Positions 35,377 through 49,277 of a stretch of DNA of 64,000 bases are shown here, piece after piece. The stretch comes from Homalodisca vitripennis (lineage: Eukaryota; Arthropoda; Insecta; Hemiptera; Cicadellidae), in NCBI RefSeq assembly GCF_021130785.1, contig NC_060213.1, positions 63,898,001 to 63,962,000 on the forward strand. Reading direction: 5' to 3'. The notes beneath the pieces are model-generated. The model saw only the letters and a program-made list of their open reading frames with translations, was not told where the DNA came from and did not search any database. The position numbers and the translations under genes are program-made. Every line of letters starts with the position of its first letter. Position 1 is the first letter of the stretch.

Positions 35377-35774
35377 GCACTATTGGAATACGATACGCAG
35401 ACCCATGGATCCCTGATAAGGACATAGTTGTCCTTCCTTTCTTGAATCAGAAGTTTTCACAGTAGTAATATATGTTATTTTTGCGTTTCATTATAAACTA
35501 TGGGCTCGTGTCTGTTGATAAAGATCATGTCACCTTTAGAGTGTCACACGAAATCGGATTGAATGAACTACTGGCAAAATTTGAATAGAGCCAAACTTAC
35601 AGCATTTTTTCTGAATTTGTTAACTAAATTCTCTAAAAATTAAATAAAGTCAACTATATAACTCTAATCTCAAAAATATTTACTTATATTTATTTTAGAA
35701 CATATTAATATTTACATAATTCCTTTAGTACGTAACTATCTATAAATTTGTGTTAGTTTGAAGTTGATTCTTAT

Positions 35775-36190
35775 CATTTTTAAACATACTATTTATTATT
35801 ATTTAATTTAAAAAATGAATAAATCGTTTATATAAAAAATAATAATAACTTTATCTTTACTTATGGAAATAAAAATGGTTAAAAATATCCACAGTATTAC
35901 TTCTCGGGGGAAATAAGAAACCTGAAGAAAAAAGTAATGAACTTTAATTAGTAAGTTAAAGAAGTTTATGTAAGTTAAGAAAGTTTTACATTTGCAGTAA
36001 ATAGTGTTTCCAACGTAAATGCTTTCCCTTACTTCCCTCTTTTGTTTTCTTCTAGTTAAAAGTTAACTCTACGAGGTAATGTATTAAGGAAACTTCTTAC
36101 AATGTTATTCTACCATACTATATATTTAACTAGTGCAGAACTATATAAATAACTTAAATGCATGAAGTGTTAAGTAGTAAAAGTCCAAGA
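35775..36190. repeat. Internal copy of the unit's first ~430 bases, unit 2
   Basis: Equivalent of 5940-6360. It lies just downstream of the segment that unit 2 lacks relative to unit 1 (about 4690-5635 of unit 1). Confidence 0.68.
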
Positions 36191-36610
36191 GCCGTTATAA
36201 AATTTGCATTGCACAAGTGCATACCCTAATTGTTTATGAAATCAAAATGTTCAAAACCTTAAAGTAGCGAAGTTCAATCTCTTTAAATAGCTTTCTAATG
36301 GCTGTATGACTATCGTTCGAAGGTTGGTTTTAAGATTTATAAACAATATATTCCGAGAATAATCTACGTGTAATATTTTTAACCGTATTGGTATTCTACA
36401 ATTTTGACCTCTACCATAATGTTAGTGTAGCGGATGATCAATTTCATTCCATTTGCACTTGGGGGAAGATTGGATTTTATATAAAGTAAAATAATAACCA
36501 TTACTAGAACACAGTAATATTTTTATCAAAACCTATTGCCAATAAATTACTTTTCTCTAACAAAGCTAGCTGAATAAAAATAAAAGGAAATATAGTATTC
36601 TATTCAATTC

Positions 36611-36793
36611 ATGAACAACTCTGTTTTTGGAAAATCTATGGAAAATGTGCGAAATAGATGTGATATCAAACTAGGATATGAAGAATTTTCAATGAAACAG
36701 GCCAAGAAAACGAACATCAAATGTTTCAATATCTTTGACGACAACTGTATAGCGAGTCACATGTACAAACAAAAGGTTAAATTTATCTATTAA
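36611..36793 (+). pseudogene. Relic of Polinton/Maverick-type family-B DNA polymerase, unit 2
   Basis: Second copy of the relic at 6760. It keeps the original frame longer, with a SHMYKQKVKF segment typical of what follows motif B in this family, before a stop at 36791-36793. The unit 3 equivalent (near 55617-55640) lacks the relic altogether. Since the two copies share the same truncation, the fragment was captured before the units duplicated. Confidence 0.6.
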
Positions 36794-37349
36794 TAGTGTT
36801 AATATATTTACAAATAAAGGTGTACGCTACTTCGTTACACCTTATTCTGGTATTCCTTAGTTATAAAGCTACTGAATCATTCCTGGTGGTACATAACCAT
36901 TACTGCAATAAATAACCATTTAACTACAAATAACTAATTCATTATACTTGTTTGATTTGTAACGCAATTGGTATTTAAAATTGTTTATGGACCATGTCAA
37001 GCTCCCTATTTGTCCTATAGAAAATATGCAAATAATCAAAGATTCTAAAATCAGTCTGGTAGTTCATGAAGAGATTGACAGTATTAGTTTTATATTTCTA
37101 CTTCTAAACGTGGTTGAAATTATATAATAGAATAAAGTTTTTTTAAACTTCTACCAGTCCAATAAACTCACAAATTCAAAACGCACTGACATAAGTATCA
37201 CGTGGTTGGATTCTAAGGTAACTTACAATTTTTAAGTACAGTTCTCACTAAAAGGACAAAATTAGGATTTGCATGTATTTACAGTCTTTTTTTATTATTT
37301 TTATTACCTTTGAATAAAATACAACATCAAATCTTCAAAAATCGTACCA
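36794..37349. other. AT-rich spacer, unit 2
   Basis: Counterpart of 6951-7489; nothing recognised. Confidence 0.45.
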
Positions 37350-37610
37350 CTAAGTCGGATTTGCAAGAAGCAGCCTCACTGCAAGAGCAACAAGCCACAA
37401 TTTGGCGACAGTATTGCTCCATTTGTCAATACAATGGGGCGTTTTTCAAGCGGTGAATATTGTAGAAAATGGCTTCAGCGGGACTTCCGACCTCACTGAA
37501 CCTCCAGTAAATTTCACTTATTTGATGGCAAAACAAGCAATTGCAGAGTAATTCCACGTCTCCAGTTGTCACTGTTAGTTCTCAACTTGACTAATGCACA
37601 AAAGTTTGTT
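37350..37610 (+). pseudogene. Unidentified GC-richer relic, unit 2
   Basis: Copy of 7490-7758. The second frame is cut by a TAA where unit 1 has an Asn codon (after QAIA), and an extra T follows in the CCAGTTGTCACTG stretch, so it cannot encode the unit 1 peptide. Confidence 0.25.
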
Positions 37611-37757
37611 ATTAGCTGTATATTTGCCTACATAATATCGGATCATTATTTACAGTAAAATAAATTACAACATGATCTATTTTGTTTTAAAAGTTTAAGC
37701 TATTCTGTTATTTATTACTGAACGTAGCATTGGAAAGGTTATAAAGAAATATATATT

Positions 37758-37964
<207 letters not shown>

Positions 37965-38530
37965 TTCCAAGTAGGATAATTACTTTTATATAATATTTAT
38001 TGTTCACAATTTCTTATTTATTTGTCGCATCTAGTACCGTTAAGTCCTGCAGTTTATTGTAGTTATATATTTTGTTTAGAAACTCTGGGCCTCATATTTA
38101 TTTGGTAACTCAGTCCTCTTATTTTAACAGCAAGAGTTGGACTATTTATTGTATTTAAATTTAGTACTTTTTTAAACTTTTTAACTTAAAAATTGTTAGT
38201 ATTAATATTTCAATACTATAGACATTTAATAACTACATTGTGATGATGGAAATTGTGAGATTTAAATAATTATCAAATACAAAAGCCTAATTATTATTTA
38301 AATAACTGCTTAATATATACTTTATATCTTGAATAATTGAATAGTTGTATTCAGTACTTTCAAGAAATAAATTTTGTTACCAACAAATCTAAGTCAATCT
38401 ACATGGTATAATATCCAGAGAATTTTATATAAATCCCCATCTTCGGTAATGATTGGTGAAAAATCATTGTATTTGTAAAATAATTTCCTCTAATAAATAT
38501 TTACTAGGAAATCATTGTCCTAAGTCCTTA

Positions 38531-39250
38531 TTGAATTGCTTACTGAACTTATTTTTACACGCATATCTTATGGTATTACACTGTGGGGTACTTGTCCAAA
38601 TTCATATTTTCAAAGATTATTTAAATTACAACAAAATCTGATCGTATAGTCAGTAACTTAATTTCCCGAGAGTCATGTAGAGAATTCTTTAAGAAGCTCA
38701 AATTACTGACATTGCCTGCGCTGCGCTGTACGTGCTTGAGACGAGCATATTCTGTCATTTCAGGTGCAACGTAGGGATGTCCATAGTTATAATAAAAGAG
38801 CTGGAGAAAACTACAGAGTTCCTCAACACAGGCTACGACTTCATGGCCATCTCCCGTCTCAGATGGGTGTCAGATTTATCAATTGTTTACCAGAAAAAAA
38901 TCAAATCTACCTCAAGTCAATCGAAATTCAAAAAGGCGTTGACAGAATATTTAATAGCAACCACATTTTATTCCCTGGGCGAGTTCTTGGAACACAGCAT
39001 CCAACGTTGCCAGAGCTGAAAGACGTGGGGAGCAATAGGGTGTGCGGCTCAGTTGATATGAAAGGTTTTAAAATATGTGTATATGTATAGCTTTAAAATT
39101 TATTGAATACATTTCTTTATTTGAAATTTTATTTTAATTTTAAATATTTTATACATGACGAAGCTTATTGTCTGAAAAATAGGATTTGTGACGAATTTTA
39201 CACACTTATGTATAAATGTTAAATAATGACAATAAAGAACTATTGAATTG
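38531..39250 (+). pseudogene. LINE reverse-transcriptase tail, unit 2
   Basis: Copy of 8491-9215 with the same order of decayed frames: ISYG/LWGT-like segment near 38560-38640, then the RRDVHSYNKRAGENYRVPQH tail (38764-39090). It has a small deletion after ETSI relative to units 1 and 3. The 3' terminus with AATAAAGAACTATTGAATTG is at about 39232-39250. Confidence 0.7.
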
Positions 39251-39976
39251 AATCTAAAAAGTTCACAGACATTTATCAATAGTGAACACAAAATTCCGAG
39301 ACTATCAAGCTGTTACTACGTTTGAGATAAGCCCGGCGTGACAAGTCAACAATACAAGATCGTATAATACTTGTCAGTAACACACCACTAACATACTTTA
39401 TAGATATAATTACCTTAGGCTTAGAATATCTATATCAGATTTGGTCATACATTTATCTTAACAAGTGACTATAAGGTGACCCAGTGGCTACGTAGTATAT
39501 ACCAAACACTCACTATTTTGTATAAATTACTCTTAAAACCGAAAATTTTCACTATGCAACAATAGTTTTACCTTTCAAACAAAGCTTTATTTCTAAGCCC
39601 TGTTCAGATAGAAATTTTCTCTCGGTTTTTGCTCAGGTGGAAAACAGGGTACTTTTTTATTAAGCTGGAGGCTAGATCTGAATTAATTCCGTAAATATCC
39701 TTGCTCAAAATGTCTTTAATCTATCAACATATTTTGTAAAATATAATAGTATTTCGGTCTTTAGGTTTTATTTTAAGACTTTCCGTTGAGATTTTCAACA
39801 GAGATAAGCTTTAAAAATTTGGGCCATGCAAAATTCAGTAGAATTTTATGAGGGGATTACTAAAATATTTTTATGATAATAGATTTCCATTGTTTAATGA
39901 AACTTTGCGTTACTATGGTTTTATTTCAGTTAATCAAATTATAACATAAATCAATATATTATTTAAAATACTGGCT
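39251..39976. other. Spacer, unit 2
   Basis: Counterpart of 9216-9949; nothing recognised. Confidence 0.45.
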
Positions 39977-40192
39977 TTAATTAGTTATACCATCACGGAG
40001 AAAACTTTCTATGCAACTATCAATTTCTCGACTGGCATACATTTTAAATCTGAAGTTTGTATTTTCCAATAAATTCATACTTACATATAGATTCCGCATT
40101 TCGGATGAATTTTCTTTTACTTGGCAATTTTTAAATGAATGTTCGTAGATAATTAAATAAAATTTAATTTTATGTGGTAGGAACAAATTATA
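39977..40192 (-). other. Well-conserved minus-strand ORF, unit 2
   Basis: Copy of 9950-10165 with an identical translation; the single base difference is synonymous (Cys codon near the 3' end). Confidence 0.3.
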
Positions 40193-42889
40193 CTACAAAT
40201 TAGGAAGTTAATGGTTTTTTATAGAAAGAGGTATCCGAGACATAGGGTATGATTTTTCTTGATCGGTCAACTAGACAAACTCAGCTGCTGTGTCGGAAAT
40301 ATAATTAATTAGGACCAAACATCCCCGCACTTTTTTCCAAATATGATGTAAGTGTTAGGTTAAACACTGACCCTGACTCTAATATTAGGCTCACATATTA
40401 AGCTCACATATTAAGAATGACTCATATATTAAGCATTAACACACACTTCTGTAATATACACCAGATGTATGCCTTATAATAATGATTAGTTTTTAGGTTG
40501 TTCTACGTTTTTTAATACGTTACGCTTTCTTACTTGTTTAATTAAAGGCTAAAATGTAAAAAGAAATGTTGTAAGATTTGTAAATCGTAACCTTTAATTT
40601 AATATTATTAATCCGTTTCTGTACATTGTTATTTATTTTTGTATAAACCACAAAGTAATACTTCTTGGTAAGGAGGGCAAGTACTCGTAGTATTAAAGCC
40701 AATGAATCAGCCAAGGCGTCCACTTCGCTAAAGTTTCTTACTTATGGCCACCCTGCTTTGCCCTTGTGGCTTGTTTGAAAACTTTCTTGTTATTTAGACT
40801 TTTCACTTTGACATATTTTGTAGCTAAAAATTAGCACAAAAGTACATAATAAAATATTTTTATTAATTTTATCTGTTTCCAATTTATTCTAACACAATAA
40901 AGGGAAAAAATATATTTGAATAATGTTTTTAGATAAAGATAATCGTAAATATTTATTCGTGCTGTGATAACGTTTTCTAAAGTTTATAACTTTTATTGTG
41001 CTATAAAAAATTTCTAAAAAAGACAGTTAATATATTTTTGTTTTATTGGGAAAATAAAAAACAATACAAATAATTCTCTTCAACAACCGTAATTATTATT
41101 CCGGTTATATATTATTGTAATATACTTAAAATTATTATTTTTAAAGTTTGCATATAAATTAGGTAATTCATTTTAAAATGTGTTGTTGTTTAATTTTTTA
41201 ATTACTTTTGGGAAGTCTTAGAAGCAATAACCTGTAAGAAATTTATCATGTTTGTTAGACAACAAGAAAAAAATGCGCAATGACTAAAGCCCAATGTTCA
41301 CTGAATGCATCTGTGTTAATACGGAAGTATTAGTTTTGATTAATAAAAGGTCATTAAAATACATAGGTTTATTAATTACTGGTGACGTAACTGATGTATC
41401 CTGAACCCGCTAGTACGTGGTGAGGAAACTACACTATGTCAAACCGAATAAGAAACTTGCGTGTAACAAGTCACGTGATATAATATCGTTGCCAGCAACT
41501 TCCTCACGCCGCCTACACTTCCTTGAGATTTCCTCACTTAACAGCTATCTACCTTATCATATATTAAACAAGTTATAGTAAATTATCGTTAAATAGTAAG
41601 ATTGCATTAAAAATAAACATTTGTAGCTCTGATTTTATCATTACACACATTCAAAATTAGCTGAAGCAAATACATGACCATAATTAAATTTAAAATTGCA
41701 ATGGCCTAATTTCCTTTCGAGTAAATTGAAACTGATGAGTTGTTTTATTAAATTGAAAGCTTAAAATTGAACATTGTTTAATCTAATTACATAATTAAAT
41801 ATTATAAGATGATTAATTGGAACGTAATTTTGGTTACTTTCACACTACATAAGAACACAACCTGTTTTTAATGAAATCTATATAAGACATTTCGTAAAAT
41901 AAGTTTTGATGGAGGTCAAATGGTAGGGTATCAAAGGGGTTTACATATATGAACGACACTTTTAAGATTATATTTTTAGTGGACTAAAACCGTTCATCAT
42001 TCAGTAAAAAGTAGTTTAATCACCGTCACAAAATTAGATAAAGATACTGAGATTTGCTACTTCAAGAGTCTGTAACGTTTTCGAGGTTTAATGGTTGACC
42101 TTATAGATTACGTATCCTTCATACATTATTAAACTAGCTTCATACTGAAGGACAGCTTTTGGTGCTGTTAAGTTTTTATTTTAAGTATTATTTTCACGTT
42201 ACGTGTTGGTGCTGATTAAAAGCAATTTGGTAAGATATGTAACACAGAAAATAAAGTATTATTTCCTCCATGCATGAAATTCTTCTTTTCCCAGGTTGTA
42301 CAGGTTCTGTGGTTTTAAATCGAAAAAGCTGATAACAATTTGCATTTCTGAAGGAGAACGTTCCTTCGGGTTTTACAAGTTTCTTCCTTTAGGCTATGTT
42401 TCTGGAAGACATATGATCTCAGTGGCATTAGTGTTATCTTACATATGTAATTAAAGTATTAGTTTTATATTAAAATCGGTTTCAAAAGTAATTATATTCA
42501 CTGCTGACGTTACATCCCCGTATACGAATATATCACGTGATGATGGATGGAAGCTGTGTCTTAACATCAGGCCAGCTGACTTTATACCATCTACAAATTT
42601 CTTATTAAGGCTTAGGCCACGCATTTGAACATTAAACTGTTTTAGTTTTTAGATTAAATAATATTTACAAGTAACTGACATGGGAGCGCAGATGGCTGCT
42701 GTTTTTGCAAATTTATTCATAGGTATATTAAAATAAAAACTACAGTACCACCTACATAATTTGCTTTCCTTTCATGGATGATGGCTTTCTAATCTGTCTC
42801 ATATGTGTTTAAATAAGCAAACTACATACTATTTACTACTTACATACTAGTTACAGGTAATTACTAAATTATTAAATCGAAAATTAAGG
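40193..42889. other. AT-rich spacer, unit 2, without the piggyBac-like insertions
   Basis: Counterpart of 10166-13857. The site used by the unit 1 element reads TTCATAC instead of TTAATAA (near 42140), so the TTAA target is absent here. The decayed 10176-10328 fragment has a stop in this copy. Nothing else recognised. Confidence 0.45.
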
Positions 42890-42961
42890 GCTTTGTGGTG
42901 TAATGGTAATGCACTAACCCGGCAAGTGTGAGATCCGTGTTCGAGTCCCGGCGGCGGAGCA
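42890..42961 (+). other. tRNA-like sequence, unit 2
   Basis: Copy of 13858-13929. Differs in the D-arm (GGTAAT) and in AAGTGTGAG and GGCGGCGG. Both internal promoter boxes are intact and TTTTT follows. Confidence 0.5.
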
Positions 42962-43020
42962 AGTACTTTTTGTGATTCAATTTTTATTTAAATTAAATTA
43001 GGTTATTGGCATTTATACAA

Positions 43021-43021
<1 letters not shown>

Positions 43022-43093
<72 letters not shown>
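43022..43093. repeat. GT microsatellite, 72 bp, unit 2 (locus 2)
   Basis: Pure GT tract at the same unit position as 13991-14020. Confidence 0.97.
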
Positions 43094-43096
<3 letters not shown>

Positions 43097-45089
43097 TAAA
43101 TAGTAATAATTATTATAGGTAAATAGGATCCTTCTAATAATTTTGTTCTTAGCAAGGTCAAAATTAATATCTAGTTTATGGAAATAAAACTATTCAAATC
43201 ACTATTTATTTACGTACTGTGGGATCTAAGTGTTGTAATTTTATTTTAATAATTTAAAACTACAACGTTTTTGTAGCGAGAAGTTGATTATATTTGGCCC
43301 AAATTACCCAGCCCATTGTTGGGTGAGCTGTCTGGGGAGGTTATATTGATATTCCTAGAATTATTTTTTTCAGATAGGACAAATTTTATTCTTTAGACCA
43401 GATTATTCTGAAAATACCGTGGGGATAGATAAAATGCTTCCATCACGAATTCGGTAACGCTCAGCCAGTAACTTAAATTGTGTCATAATATGTTTTAGTA
43501 ACACTTGAGCCTTTTATTTCTTTACCATTTAATTTGTAGAATAATTTTTGGAAAAGCCGATATGTTTTAGTAAATTAATTAGGTACTATGAAGTTTTAAA
43601 TTGTGCATGAAAATCTAATTAGTTTCACGAGTCTCGGCCAAAGGTTTTTCACAATTGCTTATCACATTTCAATCTAAACACTCGTATCTCAATATTCTAT
43701 GGTGATAAAAAGCTGTTATGATAACAATAATAAACTGTTACTTAATACTTTTTGTTAACGCTAAAAATATTTTTTTAAACGGAATAGTCCCAAATTAATA
43801 TTAGCTCGAAGAGTAACCATAAATGCGGCTCACGGGTTGTAATTTCCAAGAAACTGTTACAAAACGTTCGAGTTGTCTCATTGTAGTTTATGTCGGAAAA
43901 CAGCCCTATAAAAACTTATTGTTTGACTTAGGAAGGTAATTTAATAATTGCAAACTTTTAGAGGAAATTATATTGTTTTTAAATATTATAAAGGACATTA
44001 CTTTGAAATTTACTAAGCTGAAAATTAATTTATGCTTATCCTCTGCTGAAGTTACAAACAATATTAATAAAGTTACAAAAAATACTAGTTAAGGGAACTT
44101 TTTGTTCTCTTTATTCTCATTGTAAAATTTTCAGGTTTACGGGTTGTTAAAAGTTAATCATATGAATATTTATGCTTACAACACTTTTTTATTTGACATT
44201 CAAGGAAAGATAAAAGGTCACTTTTCATTCTTTCTTCTTCCGTTTATTAAACTCTGTTCTTAATAATACAAATTAATGGCATACTACTTGTAATCATTAT
44301 TTGAGAACCTATGAGTGTTTGCACCTACAAGACAAGAAATTGCAGATTATGCACTAAAGTCATAAATATTCCTGAAGATGCCAAGAAAATAATGTTATTT
44401 TAATGTATTTTTCAATTAAATACATAGCCAGAACAATATTCGTGTTTTAATTTCAGTAAATATTTAATATGGACAGTTAATTAATCAATCACAGTTAATT
44501 AATTAGTCACAACCAGTCGAGTAGATATCGACAGTTGTAAAATGTTCCCGCACAAATACTAAGTTCTAATTAATAATGTTTTCATTTCAAACAAAATTGC
44601 CACAAACATTTAATGTAACTAATACCACCAAGCAGGGATCATAAGCAATTTTGTCCCGCTAAATTCATTTACCGTGAAACAATCTTGGCTGTTTTAAGGA
44701 TCTAAGAATTATAGCAAGGAGTGTCAGTAGTATGTCATAGAATGAATGGTGAACCATTACTGTTATTCAGCATACTTTAGTTTAAGGAAGCAGAGCTTTA
44801 ATGTTTAAAATGGTTTACAAATTATCTTTATGACTTGTGAAAGCATTTATTTAAATGGACGCTGGAATATGCATTCAATAAAGCAAAATATTAGTCAAGG
44901 GCATTTCTTATATGTCAGATTTCCTGAACTAGCTTCTTTTCCTGAAATAGCATATATTGTTGAAGTGTGTGATTATCTTTTGATGTCTTAGGTATTAATG
45001 TGAAACATTTTATTGGACATATCCTTCTGTCTCTTTGACTCTTAGAGCACTTCATAGTATTCCTATGAAAGATCACGCAGAAGCAGAAT
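43094..45089. other. AT-rich spacer, unit 2
   Basis: Counterpart of 14021-16016; nothing recognised. Confidence 0.45.
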
Positions 45090-45102
45090 AATATATAATA
45101 AT

Positions 45103-45194
<92 letters not shown>
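45090..45194. repeat. (AT)n followed by (GT)n, unit 2 (locus 3)
   Basis: Same locus as 16017-16118 with a shorter AT part and a longer (~60 bp) GT part. Confidence 0.97.
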
Positions 45195-45197
<3 letters not shown>

Positions 45198-46527
45198 AAC
45201 TTTTACTGAAACGTTGAAATTTGACTAATGACCTCATAAGACTTAAAGGACATTTTTCTCAATTAAAAAAAATTTTTTACACTGTTATATTATATACTTC
45301 ACATTCAACATTTCACAATTTTTTTTCTGTTTTATGGTCTATCTAGAATAATAATTTGTTAACTATAAAAGTTAATACGATATCTCATAGGGCTTTCAAC
45401 AGAATGTTGTAAGAAATACCATTGTAATACCGCTTTTATAGTGGGCGATACAATCATCAGCGAACAAAATGGTGCAATCCCTAAGACCCATTACAATCTG
45501 AATAACTGTTACGGTTTTGAAAGGGAGCGGTGGTGCGGTGGGTTGGGGCTTCCCTCAAGGCATTGTTGTGATAGATTCGCGTTTTTTTTTCCTTTATTGA
45601 GTGAACTAGGCGGGTGATTGACTATTCCCTCACAGCTATGCATTATTGGTCCTATTAAACGAAAATAATCTGATACTCTTAGAAATGACTCTAAAAGCAG
45701 TACTAATTTAAATTAAGTACGTATATACCAACTTTATAGCCGTTTTACATTATTAGTGTGACTAAACTTTTTCTTGCAGATTTTATACAAATACGTAGCA
45801 ACTCTTGTAAATTTTAAGAAGCAAATTTTGAAATCAACTCCAAATATACTGCCTTCACGATTTACGACACTGGACTCTATATGTAAATTATACGTATTGA
45901 GGGCGAGCAGAATAAGGCTGACAAGGTGTTTGGCTCTCCTTAAAAAGCAGAGTACGTGAGAATCTCCTTATTTGGTAAATACTTATAAATGGCCACGACA
46001 TTAGCATTAGTTTGATAATGAATTATTTTTCTTTATAATACAAGGGACGAATACGCCACAGCATGTGTCAATTCTATTCCAATCATTACCAAAATAATGT
46101 TATATCAGTATTAGCATGTAGAGTTTCCTTAACGTTTTGGATTGTACTGTTTATCACTATTTGCATTGTCCATACTACTTTTAACGTGATGTGATTATGT
46201 TTATACTGAATCACTTAAATTATTAAAAATAATAACATTTGACCATTCGCAATTAAGTTATATTTTACATCCATTATAAAACGGTAATCAAAAAAGTTAC
46301 TTATTAAAATTAACTTTGGTTATTTTTAAAGTTTCATATCCATTATATATTCGCAGGTAGTTATATATCCTGTTAATATGTAATTAATATTAATTCAACT
46401 TCTAAAAGTGTATCAATTCATTAACTAATATGCACATTAGCTCTATAATCGTATGATTACATGTTATTTATATAATACATTATAGTTCTTGTTTGAATAA
46501 ACAATAATAAAAATCAGGTAAAATATT
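45195..46527. other. AT-rich spacer, unit 2
   Basis: Counterpart of 16119-18004 minus the ~610-bp segment; nothing recognised. Confidence 0.45.
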
Positions 46528-46945
46528 TGTAATGGTATCGTTTTTAATGCAGTTTATTTAATTTGTTGCAGGAAATGTGAATTTTTTACAGGAGTATGAA
46601 ACAATGTTGATACTATTTTGTGTATCAAGTTCAATAACCGTAATAAAAAATGCGTAGTTTGTTTAAAAATATTATTCAACGTTGCATTTAAAACGTTTAC
46701 CATTTCAAAATGACGATAAATTATAATCAAAAGTATCAAAAATATGTAAATATTCTTTTGTGACGATAGTTTAAAAAGGTAGCAGTGCGCTTATACCAGG
46801 TGCAACAGATTTCACTGTGATTGAATGAGAAATGTCGTCGTTCCCTCATTTAATTTTTAAATTAACCTGAAAATGTATAGACAGATATATTGGATAATGG
46901 ATATTGAATTTAAAGTGCCTAAATCTTGAGGTAAATGCCTAGAAG
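46528..46945. other. Unit-2-specific segment ending in an inverted 53-bp piece
   Basis: Replaces 18005-19073 of unit 1. Its last part (about 46893-46945) is the reverse complement of 19021-19073 of unit 1 with only about three differences in 53 bases; direct homology resumes at CAGTTGGG. The remaining ~365 bp matches nothing else in the window that I could see. Confidence 0.65.
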
Positions 46946-48380
46946 AGATTAACAGTTGGGTATGAAACTGTTACGACCCTGATACAGAGAAGCCGTTACA
47001 AATTATAACAGCGCCATTACTATTGTGTTAGATAGTTGATGAGCGTTTCTTCTTTTTTAAACGATCGTCCAATAACCATGAGCAGTTTGGTCGTGTCCTC
47101 GTCATAAATTTGTATTATGCTTACATCAGTTTCAAACTGTTTTAAGCAAAGTTTTATATGATATCGTTAATGCTCAAAGTGCAGTCATTATGAAAATATA
47201 AGAAGTGGTCAAATACTTACTGATTTATTTAAAATAATATTATTGGCTGAGTGCAATTAAACAAAAATAAAACAAAATGTCTGTCTGTCTTTGCGCGATA
47301 GTGGTGAAAAAACTTAGTGAAAGGTTATAATTACATGTATGTGCAGATTTTGAAAATTTGATTTCCTGTTATTCAACTTAAAAAGTAGTTTTTTATAAAT
47401 ATCTAGGGTTGATATTTTGGTAGTAACTTATCGTGGACCTTACATAGAAAACAACTTAATATGATATTGAGGAATATTATATTTGAATTTCACCAACTTA
47501 GACAAATTGACATGCTTAAGATTTAAGAATATCATATGTAAATAGTATACACACATTTTTAATATTATATAAGGGTGTACTTACACCCTTTTCTTCAAAA
47601 TAAAACTTTTCTGCAAGTTTAATAAAAACTTGATCTGTTTCTTGGTAAAATAACACAGTCGTTGCTCATAGATGTGGAAAATGTGTTTTCCACTCAATTT
47701 TTTATTTTTTTTAGCTCTGGTTTTTTCTCTAAAAGTTTTAACTTACAGTTCTGCGACTTGTTTTATTCAATCTATGCGGTCACAAAACATCAATAACGTT
47801 TGAATTCACCCTTAATCTATCTTACTAGAATTTCAGTAAGACCTCGTTTTAAATTATGGTGAATTTAAGTCTGTGCAAAATCTTTCGCTAGCCGTAACTC
47901 GCTAAAAAAAGCATTTCTAGTTCCATGTTTTATATACACGTTCTTCATTATTTTTACACGTTTATGAGCTCCTACAGTTTGAGCATATATTACAGAATCA
48001 TCCTATATACGCTTCACCAGTCTTTTAGTAAGTGCTCTAATATATCTGCAGTACTTATACACGATTTAATTTTGTGTGATTCTTTTGTTATACTAAAAAT
48101 AAAAATGAAGATTTTTTATGAACTGTAAATTGTGGCGTCATAAACAAAGAGTGTGGCTTAGCCCGGAGCTCAGTACAGTAATATCGTTTAATATCGACAT
48201 TATCGTCTGAGGATAACGAGTTTTGTTGAGTCAGCTGATCCTGTAAATGACAACATAAAATATAATAAACGACAGATCGAGCTGTACCTTATCACACTTT
48301 ATAAAAAGTACAATTGTACCCTATTTTTCGTTGAACATTTATACATTCAGAATATTTTTAATACATTTATATTTGTATTT
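46946..48380. repeat. Internal duplicated block B, unit 2
   Basis: Copy of 18990-20510, with the first inverted-repeat core damaged near 47045 by a short deletion. Confidence 0.7.
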
Positions 48381-48769
48381 ACATCTTAGACAGTTATGAA
48401 AAATCAAAATAATCAGCCGGAAGTGTTCTAATAAACATAAAAATATAGAATAAAAAATATAGAATTATCTTTTAAATATTAATTTTTATACTATTTTGGC
48501 TGAACATAGGTACTAATGTATCTGGGGAAACAGACGGTTAAAATCTGATCTTATAGTCTCTATATTATATTATGTCACTCATCTGGGGGTTAAAAATTAG
48601 GTTTTTAACTTCTTATCCACTTTTTTGTATATTTTGCTATCTTAGAGTATATTATTTAAATTCTCAAGGTCTTTTAGAGTTTATTTTAAAATCAACTAAT
48701 AACCTGTACTTATTGTGCAGGGATTAAAACGACTCAATTTGATCATTTTTAAATAGAGGAGTAAACAAT

Positions 48770-48985
48770 AAGCTGAAGATATCAATTACTCATTCCTCTC
48801 TCTCCCCCTCTCAACACCATACTTTCTTCATGTGTTTACAGGTTTACTATCCTCCTGTAGCGGGAATGGACTGTCGCAAGGACGCGAGACTTCCTGGTTT
48901 ATCTCATCCTGGCTCATGAGGCGAACGAGTGTTTGTGGCATATCTGTTTAGTTTCGTGTTTTAACTACTGTGTTTCTTCTTACGT
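48770..48985. other. GC-richer patch of unknown origin, unit 2
   Basis: Copy of 20930-21140 with a few substitutions. Confidence 0.3.
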
Positions 48986-49082
48986 CGTGTTTGTTCAGCT
49001 ATATATATTTTTTACATACAATCTACATATAAGTTGATCCTCTATATATTTATTTTTACCTTGTGTATGCTTAACTTGTGGT

Positions 49083-49277
49083 TTAATAATTAATAACAGA
49101 AAAAGAGGATAGATAAAATACTTGAAACGAAGTTTTCCTGTAACGCTTAATATTGGCAAAAATATCAATTGCCTTGTTTGTTATTCCTTCAAACCATCCA
49201 TCATCAGTAACATACTTGAAACAAAAATTGCAAGATATTTTATTGTCTAATCTCTGGAAGCGCATCATCCCTGTCAA
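49083..49277 (-). pseudogene. Protein-like minus-strand fragment, open in unit 2 only
   Basis: About 64 codons open with plausible composition (FQRLDNKISCNFCFKYVTDD then GITNKAIDIFANIKRYRK). The unit 1 equivalent (about 21240-21425) has three stops in this frame: Gly to TGA, Tyr to TAG and Ser to TAG. The differences are mostly non-synonymous. It looks like a fragment of an unknown gene that decayed in unit 1 after the units separated. No family recognised. Confidence 0.3.
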
